A stretch of DNA of 64,000 nucleotides. It comes from Streptomyces sp. CB09001. Lineage in GTDB: Bacteria; Actinomycetota; Actinomycetes; Streptomycetales; Streptomycetaceae. Below are positions 55,547 to 63,350 of this stretch, piece by piece. The first letter of the stretch is position 1. Every line of letters begins with the position of its first letter. The translations under genes and the position numbers were made by a program. The stretch covers positions 992,001 through 1,056,000 of the forward strand of contig NZ_CP026730.1 in NCBI RefSeq assembly GCF_003369795.1, given 5' to 3'. The notes under the pieces are model-generated. The model made no database searches, was not told the origin of the DNA, and saw nothing but the letters and a program-made list of their open reading frames with translations.

Positions 55547-58162
55547 CTACGGGGTCATCCGGCCGACCATGTCCGGGTGCTCCTTCAGCCAGGCGGCGAC
55601 CGCTTCCTCCTCCTGGCCCTGACCGCGGTCCTTGATCTCGGCCTCCAGGCTGCCCAGCTCGTCCTCGCTCATCTTGAAGTTCTTGATCCACTCGGTGAGC
55701 TGCGGGTACTGCTCGGGGAACTTCTTGCTGGAGATGGTCCGGATCGTGTTGCCCTCGCCGAAGGCCTTCTTCGGGTCCTTCAGCTTGGTCAGCTCGTAGT
55801 CGCTGTAGGCCCAGTGCGGCGACCAGAGGGTGACCGCGACCGGCTCCTTCTTGGCGAGGGCGCGCTTGAGCTCGGCCAGCATGGCGGGCGTGGAGCCGTC
55901 GACGACCTCGTACTCGTCCTCCAGGCCGTAGCCGGGCAGCACCTCGTTCTTCAGGAGCTGCATCTCGCCGGTGCCGGGCTCGATGCCGATGATCTTCCCG
56001 TCGAAGAGGTCGCTCTTGCCCTTGAGGTCGGCGAGGGACTTGACGTCCTTCACGTACGAGGGGACGGCGATCTCCAGGGAGGTCGGCTCGTACCAGGTGC
56101 CCAGGTCGACGAGGTTGTCCTTGTGCTTGTTCCAGTAGTTGCTCTGGGCGTAGGGCAGCCATGCGTCGAAGTTGAGGTCGATGCCTCCTGAGGCCAGGCC
56201 GGTGTAGACCGGGCCGACGTCCATCTGCTTCAGGTTCATCTCGTAGCCGCGGCGCTCGAGGACGTTCTTCCACAGGTAGGTGACGGCGACGTCCTCCTCC
56301 CACGGGAACCAGGCCACGTCGAGGGCCTGCTTGGCCTCGGCAGGAGTGCCGCCGGCGGCGTTCTCGACCGGGGCGAGCTTGTCGACGACGCCCGGGTTGG
56401 CCTTCAGCCAGGTGCGGACGGCGTCCTGCTGGCGGCCCTTGCCGGCCTTGTTGATCTCGGCCTCGAGGCTGGTGAGCTGCTTCTCCGTCATGGAGAAGTC
56501 CTTCAGCCACTTGGCCGCGACCGGGTTGTCCGCGGAGAAGCCCTTGCGGGACAGCGAATGCACGCCGTCGCCCTTGCCCCAGGCGCCCTTGGGGTCCTTC
56601 AGCTTCTTCAGCTTGTAGTCGTTGTACGCCCAGTGCGGGGACCACAGCGTGGTGACGATCGGTTCCTGCTTGCTGTAGGCCCGCTTCAGCTCGGCCAGCA
56701 TCGCCGGCGTGGAGCTGTCGACGACCTTGTACTCCTTGTCGAGGCCGTACTCCTTGAGCACCTTGGTCTTGAGCAGGTTCATCTCACCGGCGCTGGGCTC
56801 GATGCCGGTGATCTTCCCGCCGAAGAGGTCGGCCTTGCCCTTGAGGTCCTCGAGGGAGTCGATGTCCTTCATGTACGCCGGGACGCTCAGCTCCAGCGAC
56901 GTCTCGTCGTACCAGGAGCCGAGGTCCTCGAGCTGCTTGCCGTACTTCTTCCAGTACTGCTCGTGGGTCGTCGGCAGCCACGAGTCGGTCTGGAAGTCGA
57001 TGTTGCCCTGGGCGAGCGCGGTGTAGAGCGGGCCGGCCTCGAACTGCTTGGCCTCGACCTCGAAGCCGCGCTGTTCCAGGATCTCCTTCCACAGGAACGT
57101 GGAGGCGACGCCCTCGTCCCAGGGGATGTAGCCGATGGAGATCTTCTTGCCGTCGCCGACGTTCTTGCCGCCGCCCGCCGTGTCGGCGTCGTCGGAGCTG
57201 CCGCCGAACATGCCCATGCCGCCGGCCACCAGGGCGAGGATCACGATGCCGACCACGGCGACCTGCGGCTGGGGGCGGTAGGACCAGATCTTCAGGCCCT
57301 TGGCGGCGCGCGCCTTGGCCGCGGCGCGGCGACCCAGCGGGGAGACGTGGGTGCCCAGGGCACTGGTCATGCGGTCCAGGTAGATCGCGAGGATCACGAT
57401 GGCGAGACCGGCCTCGGCGCCGAGGCCGACGTTGAGCTGGCCGATGGACTCCATGACGTCGCCGCCGAGGCCGCCGGTGCCGACCATGCCGGCGATCGCC
57501 GCCATGGACAGGCCGAGCATGATGACCTGGTTGACGCCCGCCATCACCGTGGGCAGCGCCAGCGGGAGCTGGACGCGCAGCAGGGTGTTGCCGGGCGTGG
57601 TGCCGAACGCCTCGGCCGCCTCGACCAGTTCCTTGTCGACCTGGCGGATGCCCAGCTCGGTCATGCGGACGCCGGGGGCGAGGGCGAAGATCAGGGTGGC
57701 CACGATGCCCGGGGCGGAGCCGGTCCCGAAGAACAGGATCGCCGGGATCAGGTAGATCATCGCGGGCAGCGTCTGCATGAAGTCCAGGACCGGCCGCACG
57801 AACGCGCTCACCCGGTCCGAGCGGGCCGCCCAGATGCCCACCGGCACCGCCACGACCAGGGCGATGATCGTGGCGACCAGCAGGAGCGCCAGGGTGACCA
57901 TCGCGTTCTCCCACAGTTCGAGGGAGTCGATGAAGGCGAATCCGGCGAAGGAGAGGATGCCCGCGAAGGTGCCGCGCAGCCAGAAGGCGATCACGGCGAA
58001 GATACCGGCGAGCAGCAGCGGCTCGGGGGCCTGGAGGACGGCGTTGATGCCGTCGTAGGCGCCGGTGAAGATGTCCTTGAGGAAGGTGAAGAGCCAGGAG
58101 ACGTTGTCGAGCAGCCAGTCGACGCTGCTGTTGACCCAGTCGCCGAGGGGAATCCTAGGCAC
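55547..58162 (-). CDS. Glycine betaine/proline ABC transporter: permease fused to two substrate-binding domains
   Basis: 871 residues. Residues 1-280 are the OpuAB/ProW permease (FAGFAFIDSLELWENAMVTLALLLVATIIALVVAVPVGIWAARS ... EAAEAFGTTPGNTLLRVQLPLALPTVMAGVNQVIML, the EAA loop). After a membrane anchor (VAVVGIVILALVAGGMGM) come two OpuAC domains, about 345-600 (KISIGYIPWDEGVASTFLW ... DSWLPTTHEQYW ... TLWSPHWAYNDY) and 625-871 (LDVAWFPWEEDVAVTYLW ... FDAWLPYAQSNYW ... TLWSPHWAYSDY). Tryptophans form the aromatic betaine cage in each. Start ATG at 58162 overlaps the ATPase stop by 8. Two receptors per subunit give four per dimer. Confidence 0.95.
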   Translation of the reverse strand: MPRIPLGDWVNSSVDWLLDNVSWLFTFLKDIFTGAYDGINAVLQAPEPLLLAGIFAVIAFWLRGTFAGILSFAGFAFIDSLELWENAMVTLALLLVATIIALVVAVPVGIWAARSDRVSAFVRPVLDFMQTLPAMIYLIPAILFFGTGSAPGIVATLIFALAPGVRMTELGIRQVDKELVEAAEAFGTTPGNTLLRVQLPLALPTVMAGVNQVIMLGLSMAAIAGMVGTGGLGGDVMESIGQLNVGLGAEAGLAIVILAIYLDRMTSALGTHVSPLGRRAAAKARAAKGLKIWSYRPQPQVAVVGIVILALVAGGMGMFGGSSDDADTAGGGKNVGDGKKISIGYIPWDEGVASTFLWKEILEQRGFEVEAKQFEAGPLYTALAQGNIDFQTDSWLPTTHEQYWKKYGKQLEDLGSWYDETSLELSVPAYMKDIDSLEDLKGKADLFGGKITGIEPSAGEMNLLKTKVLKEYGLDKEYKVVDSSTPAMLAELKRAYSKQEPIVTTLWSPHWAYNDYKLKKLKDPKGAWGKGDGVHSLSRKGFSADNPVAAKWLKDFSMTEKQLTSLEAEINKAGKGRQQDAVRTWLKANPGVVDKLAPVENAAGGTPAEAKQALDVAWFPWEEDVAVTYLWKNVLERRGYEMNLKQMDVGPVYTGLASGGIDLNFDAWLPYAQSNYWNKHKDNLVDLGTWYEPTSLEIAVPSYVKDVKSLADLKGKSDLFDGKIIGIEPGTGEMQLLKNEVLPGYGLEDEYEVVDGSTPAMLAELKRALAKKEPVAVTLWSPHWAYSDYELTKLKDPKKAFGEGNTIRTISSKKFPEQYPQLTEWIKNFKMSEDELGSLEAEIKDRGQGQEEEAVAAWLKEHPDMVGRMTP

Positions 58163-59249
58163 GGCTGATCACCTTCTTGCCGCCCTTGTCCCGCGGGCTG
58201 TCGCAGACACCGGGGACCACGTTCTCGTCGTCGCCGAGGAACCCGATGAGCCGCTGGGCCGGGACGACGCCGACCAGTCGGCGGTCACCGTCGACCACCG
58301 CCACCGCGTGGGGCACGCGGGCGCTGATCGCGCACAGCTCCGAGAACGGCGTCCCGGGCGTCGCGGTCTCGCAGTCGCAGTCCGCCTCGTCGCCACGCAC
58401 GTCGGTCTCCATGACGGCGGCGGCGGTCAGGACGCGGGAGCGGTCGACGTCCTTGGTGAAGGAGGCGACGTAGTCGTTGGCGGGACGTATCAGGATGTCC
58501 TGCGCGGTGCCTATCTGCACGATCCGGCCGTCGCGCATGACGGCGATGCGGTCGCCCAGGCGCATGGCCTCGTTGAGGTCGTGGGTGATGAAGACGATGG
58601 TCTTCTTCAGGGTCTTCTGCAGGTCGAGCAGCTGGTCCTGCATGTCGCGGCGGATCAGCGGGTCGAGGGCGCTGAAGGACTCGTCCATCAGCAGCAGGTC
58701 GGCGTCCGTGGCGAGCGCGCGGGCCAGGCCGACGCGCTGCTGCATGCCGCCGGACAGCTCGTCGGGCCAGGACTTCTCCCAGCCGGCCAGGCCGCACAGG
58801 GCGAGCGCCTCGTCGGCGCGGCGCTCGCGCTCGGCGCGGGGCACGCCCTGCACTTCAAGACCGTAGGCAGCGTTGTCACGGACGCTGCGGTGGGGGAAGA
58901 GCGCGAAGTGCTGGAAGACCATGCTGATCTTCATGGAACGGACCACGCGCAGCTCGCGGTCGCTGAGTTCGGTGAGGTTCTGGCCCCCGAAGCGGACGTG
59001 CCCGGCGGTCGGCTCCGACAGACCGTTGAGCATGCGCAGCAGCGTGGACTTGCCTGATCCGGACAGCCCCATGACCACGAAGATCTCGCCGGGCTCCACG
59101 GTGAAGGACGCGTCGATGACGGCGGCGGTGGTGCCGTCGGCGCGCAGTTCCTCCCGGACGTCTTCGCCCTGGCGCAGTCGTTCGACCGCCTGATCCGGTT
59201 TCCTGCCGAAGACCTTGTACAGGTTCTCGGCCTCTAGTCTGGCTGACAC
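58155..59249 (-). CDS. Glycine betaine/proline ABC transporter ATPase
   Basis: 364 residues, OpuAA/ProV type. Walker A VVMGLSGSGKSTLLRMLNG, Q-loop SMVFQHFALFPHRSV, signature LSGGMQQRVGLARALA, Walker B LLLMDESFSALDP, and H-loop VFITHDLNEA. The N-terminal VFGRKPDQAVERLRQGE is diagnostic of ProV/OpuAA. After residue 260 the regulatory domain is short and CBS-like (FSELCAISARVPHAVAVVDGDRRLVGVVPAQRLIGF), with a Cys-rich insert EADCDCETAT. It energises the fused permease. GTG start at 59249 with AGAGG five bases upstream. It probably responds to osmotic stress. Confidence 0.95.
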   Translation of the reverse strand: MSARLEAENLYKVFGRKPDQAVERLRQGEDVREELRADGTTAAVIDASFTVEPGEIFVVMGLSGSGKSTLLRMLNGLSEPTAGHVRFGGQNLTELSDRELRVVRSMKISMVFQHFALFPHRSVRDNAAYGLEVQGVPRAERERRADEALALCGLAGWEKSWPDELSGGMQQRVGLARALATDADLLLMDESFSALDPLIRRDMQDQLLDLQKTLKKTIVFITHDLNEAMRLGDRIAVMRDGRIVQIGTAQDILIRPANDYVASFTKDVDRSRVLTAAAVMETDVRGDEADCDCETATPGTPFSELCAISARVPHAVAVVDGDRRLVGVVPAQRLIGFLGDDENVVPGVCDSPRDKGGKKVISRA

Positions 59250-59299
59250 GCTTACCTCTTGGCTCGGGGGCAGGGGCAGGGCCCAAAGCTCCCCTAACA

Positions 59300-59314
59300 G
59301 TTGAATGCATCAAC
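59300..59314. promoter_or_regulatory. GTTGA-ATGCA-TCAAC dyad upstream of the OpuA genes
   Basis: 5-bp arms around ATGCA, 50 bases upstream of the ATPase start. Candidate operator for osmotic or nitrogen control of the transporter. Confidence 0.35.
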
Positions 59315-59427
59315 CAGCTTCGGCCCGGGTGCGCGCCTGCCCCGATCCTTATGCGCCAAACATTTGAGTGATTCAGTTCACAGGTCCTCCCTCACTCACC
59401 CACACCACCTGCGGCATGATGCGAGGC

Positions 59428-60348
59428 GTGACCGGACGACTGATGCTTCTCGACACCGCCTCCCTCTACTTCCGCGCCTACTTCGGCGTGCCGGACTCGG
59501 TGAAGGCGCCCGACGGCACGCCGGTGAACGCCGTGCGCGGGCTGCTGGACTTCATCGACCGCCTGGTCAAGGACCACCGGCCCGAGCACCTGGTGGCCTG
59601 TATGGACGCCGACTGGCGACCGCGGTGGCGGGTGGAGCTGATCCCCTCCTACAAGGCGCACCGCGTGGCCGAGGAACGACCGGCGGGGCCCGACGAGGAG
59701 GAGATGCCCGACACGCTGTCCCCGCAGGTGCCGGTCATCGAGGCCGTACTCGACGCGCTCGGCATCGCCCGCGTCGGCGTGGCGGGGTACGAGGCGGACG
59801 ACGTCATCGGCACGTACACCGCGCGGGCCACCGGCCCGGTCGACATCGTCACCGGCGACCGCGACCTGTACCAGCTCGTCGACGACGCGCGTGGCGTGCG
59901 CGTGCTCTACCCGGTCAAGGGCGTCGGCACCCTGAACCTCGTCGACGAGGCCGCGCTGCGCGAGAAGTACGGCGTCGACGGCGCCGGGTACGCCGATCTG
60001 GCGCTGCTGCGGGGGGACCCGAGCGACGGGCTGCCCGGGGTGCCAGGCATCGGCGAGAAGACGGCGGCCAAGCTGCTCGCCGAGTTCGGGGACCTGGCCG
60101 GGATCCGGGCCGCCGTCGACGATCCGAAGGCGAAGCTGACGCCCTCGCAGCGCAAGCGGCTGACCGAGGCCGGGCCGTATCTCGCGGTCGCCCCGAAGGT
60201 CGTCCGGGTCGCGGACGACGTGCCGCTGCCGGACACCGGCACCCTCCTGCCGCACGGCCCGCGCGACGCCGGGGCGCTGGACGCGCTGGCGGCCCGCTGG
60301 GGGCTCGGCGGGTCGCTGCAGCGGCTGCTGACCACGCTCACCGCCTGA
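59428..60348 (+). CDS. 5'-3' exonuclease (FEN/PolI N-terminal family)
   Basis: 306 residues from GTG 59428 (ATGs at 59416 and 59419 are alternatives). N-terminal metal site LMLLDTASLYFRAYFGVPD, DADWRPRWRVELIPSYKAHR (arginine/lysine clamp), ADDVIGTYTARATGPVDIVTGDRDLYQLVDD (acidic residues), and the helix-hairpin-helix GDPSDGLPGVPGIGEKTAAKLLAEFGDL. Stand-alone homologue of the PolI 5' nuclease domain, for removing RNA primers or flaps. Divergent from OpuA. Confidence 0.94.
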   Translation: MTGRLMLLDTASLYFRAYFGVPDSVKAPDGTPVNAVRGLLDFIDRLVKDHRPEHLVACMDADWRPRWRVELIPSYKAHRVAEERPAGPDEEEMPDTLSPQVPVIEAVLDALGIARVGVAGYEADDVIGTYTARATGPVDIVTGDRDLYQLVDDARGVRVLYPVKGVGTLNLVDEAALREKYGVDGAGYADLALLRGDPSDGLPGVPGIGEKTAAKLLAEFGDLAGIRAAVDDPKAKLTPSQRKRLTEAGPYLAVAPKVVRVADDVPLPDTGTLLPHGPRDAGALDALAARWGLGGSLQRLLTTLTA

Positions 60349-60400
60349 GCGGCGCCGCACGGCGGCCTGTTTCCATGAGCCACCTACGGGCGGGGATGCT

Positions 60401-60419
60401 AGCTTAGGTATGCCTAACT
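60401..60419. promoter_or_regulatory. Iron box (DmdR1/IdeR operator)
   Basis: AGCTTAGGTATGCCTAACT, with core TTAGG-TATG-CCTAA (60404-60417). This fits the 19-bp DtxR-family box in iron-regulated Streptomyces promoters, 35 bases upstream of the siderophore-interacting gene. Confidence 0.85.
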
Positions 60420-60453
60420 CAGGGAACCGCACGCAGGGAGCAGGGAGGCCGTC

Positions 60454-61296
60454 ATGGCAGACCGTCCGGCACGCAAGCCGCGCAAGCCGCACACCGCGCA
60501 GGTCGTCCGCACCGAGCGGCTGACCCCGCACATGCAGCGCGTGGTGCTCGGCGGCGAGGGACTCTCCGCGTTCGCGGCGGACACCTGCACCGACCACTAT
60601 GTGAAGCTGCTCTTCCCGTCCGGGGGCGCGACCTACCCGGAGCCCTTCGACATGGAGCGGATCCGCGAGGACTTTCCCCGCGAGCAGTGGCCGGTGACCC
60701 GGACGTACACCGTCCGCCACTGGGACGCCGAGCACCGCGAGATGACGCTGGACTTCGTCATCCACGGTGACGAGGGGCTCGCCGGGCCCTGGGCGAAGCG
60801 GGTGCGGCCGGGCGAGACGGTCCACTTCATGGGCCCCGGCGGCGCCTACGCCCCCGACCCCGCCGCCGGCTGGCACCTGCTCGCCGGTGACGAGAGCGCG
60901 CTGCCCGCGATCGCCCGCTCCCTGGAGGCGCTGCCCGACGGTGCCCGCGCGTTCGCCTTCGTCGAGGTCGAGGGGCCCGAGGAGGAGCAGAAGATCGACT
61001 CCGACGTGGAGGTCGTCTGGCTGCACCGCGCCGGCCGCCCGGTCGGGCAGGCCCTGGTCGAGGCCGTGCGCGCGCTGGAGTTCCCCGAGGGCAGGCTGCA
61101 CGCGTTCGTCCACGGCGAGGCGGCCTGCGTGAAGGAGCTGCGCCGGTACCTGCGCGTGGAGCGCGAGATCCCCCGCGAGGACCTGTCGATCTCCGGCTAC
61201 TGGCGGCTCGGCCACAACGAGGACGGCTGGCAGGCCTCCAAGCGCGAGTGGAACGCCCGCGTCGAGGCCGAGCAGGAGGGCGCGACGGCGGCGTAA
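60454..61296 (+). CDS. Siderophore-interacting flavoprotein (SIP, ferric-siderophore reductase)
   Basis: 280 residues. FAD-binding barrel with the VTRTYTVRHWD motif (RxYTxR) and VIHGDEGLAGPWAKRVRPGETVHFMGPGG, then a NAD(P)-binding-like domain (WHLLAGDESALPAIARSLEALP) and a C-terminal SGYWRLGHNEDGW tail typical of the ViuB/SIP family. It releases iron from imported siderophores by reduction. The iron box just upstream shows iron-repressed expression. ATG at 60454 after GGGAGCAGGGAGG. Confidence 0.95.
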   Translation: MADRPARKPRKPHTAQVVRTERLTPHMQRVVLGGEGLSAFAADTCTDHYVKLLFPSGGATYPEPFDMERIREDFPREQWPVTRTYTVRHWDAEHREMTLDFVIHGDEGLAGPWAKRVRPGETVHFMGPGGAYAPDPAAGWHLLAGDESALPAIARSLEALPDGARAFAFVEVEGPEEEQKIDSDVEVVWLHRAGRPVGQALVEAVRALEFPEGRLHAFVHGEAACVKELRRYLRVEREIPREDLSISGYWRLGHNEDGWQASKREWNARVEAEQEGATAA

Positions 61297-61354
61297 GGCT
61301 CCGCCCGCCCTCGAACACGCCCCCGCCGGTCTCCTTGGCGGCCCCCTCGGGCCA

Positions 61355-61470
61355 CGAGCCCGTCAGTCGCCGCGCACGCATCCGGGCGAGCGCATGCCGT
61401 GCCACCCGCCCGGGATCGCGGCAGGGCAGTGCCACCGGTCCCCGCCGCCCTCCACGGCGAAGCCCGCACG
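61355..61470 (-). pseudogene. Degenerate copy of the GNAT 3' end
   Basis: In minus sense it reads GFAVEGGGDRWHCPAA then IPGGWHGMRSPGCVRGD and stop at 61363-61365, against GFALEGTKRSAVLHADGWHDMHLHARVRGD of the intact gene at 61691. The 19-base end CGTCAGTCGCCGCGCACGC is identical (61361-61379 and 61689-61707). A third, weaker piece (TRPYGYVRGD, no stop) is at about 61554-61590. Confidence 0.65.
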
Positions 61471-61690
61471 GGTAACCGGCCCCGCCCGCTCAGCCGCGCA
61501 CGGCGCCGCCCCGGCTCCCACCCCTCCGGTGGGCAGCCACGCCGGTCACACCCTTGAGTCGCCGCGTACGTACCCGTACGGGCGCGTTCCAGCGCGAGGT
61601 TGCCGCGGGGGCGCCGGGAACGGGCCCCGCCCGCGGGGGCACCGCCCCGGCCCCCGCCGGGACCTGGCAGACCCGCGGGTCACGCTTGCG

Positions 61691-62272
61691 TCAGTCGCCG
61701 CGCACGCGCGCGTGCAGGTGCATGTCGTGCCACCCGTCCGCGTGGAGCACGGCGCTGCGCTTGGTGCCCTCCAGGGCGAAGCCGGTCTTCTGGGCGACCC
61801 GGCACGAGGCCTCGTTGGCCACGGCGTGCAGGAGTTCCAGGCGCTGGAAGCCGATCTCGTCCAGCGCCCAGTGGGCGAGGGCCCGCGTGGCCCGTGGGGC
61901 GACATCCCGGCCGCGTGCGTCGGCCGTCGTCCAGTAGGCGACCTCGGCCACCCCGTCACCCAGCACCCACTCGCGCAGCGCGACCCGGCCGAGCAGTCGG
62001 TCGTCCGCCGCGTCGGCGACGGCCCACTGGACGCCGCGCTCCCGTTCCCAGGCGCGCTGCCACTCGGTGATCCAGCCCCGCACCTCCTCCTCGGAGTCGG
62101 CGGCGCGGACGTGCCACTGGTGCATCACCGGGTCCTGGAAGGCCGCGTGCACGGCGGGGGCGTCCTCGGTGCGCCACGGGCGCAGCACCAGCCCGTCGCC
62201 GGTGGGGAGCGTGGGCTGCGGGGCGCGGGAAAGGGTGCCGGCCGGGAGGACCGGGCGGGTCAGGAAAGGCAT
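61691..62272 (-). CDS. GNAT-family N-acetyltransferase (RimJ/RimL-like)
   Basis: 193 residues from ATG 62272 (62281 also in frame). Motifs: LVLRPWRTEDAPAVHAAFQDP, VQWAVADAADDRLLGRVALREWV, EVAYWTTADARGRDVAPRATRALAHWAL (acetyl-CoA loop), LHAVANEASCRVAQKTGFALEGTKRSAVLHADGWHDMHLHARV. This is the RimJ/L subgroup, which acetylates N-termini of proteins or small amines. A degenerate extra copy of its 3' end lies right downstream at 61355-61470. Divergent from the RluA gene. Confidence 0.92.
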   Translation of the reverse strand: MPFLTRPVLPAGTLSRAPQPTLPTGDGLVLRPWRTEDAPAVHAAFQDPVMHQWHVRAADSEEEVRGWITEWQRAWERERGVQWAVADAADDRLLGRVALREWVLGDGVAEVAYWTTADARGRDVAPRATRALAHWALDEIGFQRLELLHAVANEASCRVAQKTGFALEGTKRSAVLHADGWHDMHLHARVRGD

Positions 62273-62378
62273 GGACGGCATCCTGCCAACGGGCTCGGAC
62301 CGCGGCCCAGCGGTTTTCCGGCGGACCCGGCCCACTCGGCCTGCCGCAGCGGGTCACCGCCTCGTACGCTGGCAGGTG

Positions 62379-63329
62379 ATGAGACGCCGTACCCCTCCCC
62401 CGCCCTCGCCCCTGCCGCAGCGCGACGGCATCGACGCGGTGCGGGTACGGCTGCCCGCGGACGGGCCGTGGTGCACGGTGCGCGAGCACCTGACGGAGCG
62501 GCTGTCGGGGGCGGGCGCCGGCGTCGTGGACGGCATGTTCGACGCCGGGCTGTTCGTCGGGGCGGACGGGCGCCCCGTGGCGGGCGACGCGCCGTACGAG
62601 CCGGGCATGTTCGTGTGGTTCCACCGCGAGCTGCCCGCCGAGGTGCCGGTGCCCTTCCCACTGGAGGTCGTGTACCGCGACGCGCACATCGTCGTCGTGG
62701 ACAAGCCGCACTTCCTGGCCACCACCCCGCGCGGCGGCCACGTCACGCAGACGGCGCTGGCACGGCTGCGCCGGGAGCTGGACATCCCGGCGCTGGGTGC
62801 CGCGCACCGCCTGGACCGGCTCACGGCGGGGCTCGTCCTGTTCACCGTGCGCCCCGGGGAGCGCGGCGCGTACCAGGGCCTGTTCGCCGCCCGGCGGGTG
62901 CACAAGGAGTACGAGGCCGTCGCCCCGTACGACGCGGCGCTCGCCCTCCCCCGGACGGTCCGCAGCCGGATCCTGAAGGAGCGCGGGGTGCTCGCCGCCC
63001 GCGAGGTGGCCGGCGAGCCGAACGCCGTGACCCGCGTCGAGCTGCTCGCACACCGGCCGGAGCACGGGCTGGGCCGGTACCGGCTGGTGCCCGGCACCGG
63101 CCAGACGCACCAGCTGCGCGTCCACATGAACGCGCTCGGCGTGCCGATCCTCGGCGACCCCCTCTATCCGGAGGTGGCCGCTCCGGTGCCGGCCGGTGAC
63201 TTCCGGCGCCCGCTGCAACTGCTCGCGCGGGAGCTGGGATTCACCGATCCGGTCACCGGGCGCGAGCACCGCTTCCGCAGCGGCCGGTCCCTCGGCGCCT
63301 GGACCGCGTACGAGGACTGGGCCGCGTAA
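62379..63329 (+). CDS. RluA-family pseudouridine synthase
   Basis: 316 residues. Catalytic Asp in GAAHRLDRLTAGLVLFTV (HRLDxxT); lead-in VVYRDAHIVVVDKPHFLATTPRGGHV; C-terminal GTGQTHQLRVHMNALGVPILGDPLYP are RluA motifs. No S4 domain is seen at the N-terminus. It isomerises uridines in rRNA or tRNA. ATG at 62379 shows only a weak ribosome site (GGCAGG two bases away). Confidence 0.92.
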   Translation: MRRRTPPPPSPLPQRDGIDAVRVRLPADGPWCTVREHLTERLSGAGAGVVDGMFDAGLFVGADGRPVAGDAPYEPGMFVWFHRELPAEVPVPFPLEVVYRDAHIVVVDKPHFLATTPRGGHVTQTALARLRRELDIPALGAAHRLDRLTAGLVLFTVRPGERGAYQGLFAARRVHKEYEAVAPYDAALALPRTVRSRILKERGVLAAREVAGEPNAVTRVELLAHRPEHGLGRYRLVPGTGQTHQLRVHMNALGVPILGDPLYPEVAAPVPAGDFRRPLQLLARELGFTDPVTGREHRFRSGRSLGAWTAYEDWAA

Positions 63330-63350
63330 AGGACCGGGCCGGGTCGGCCG

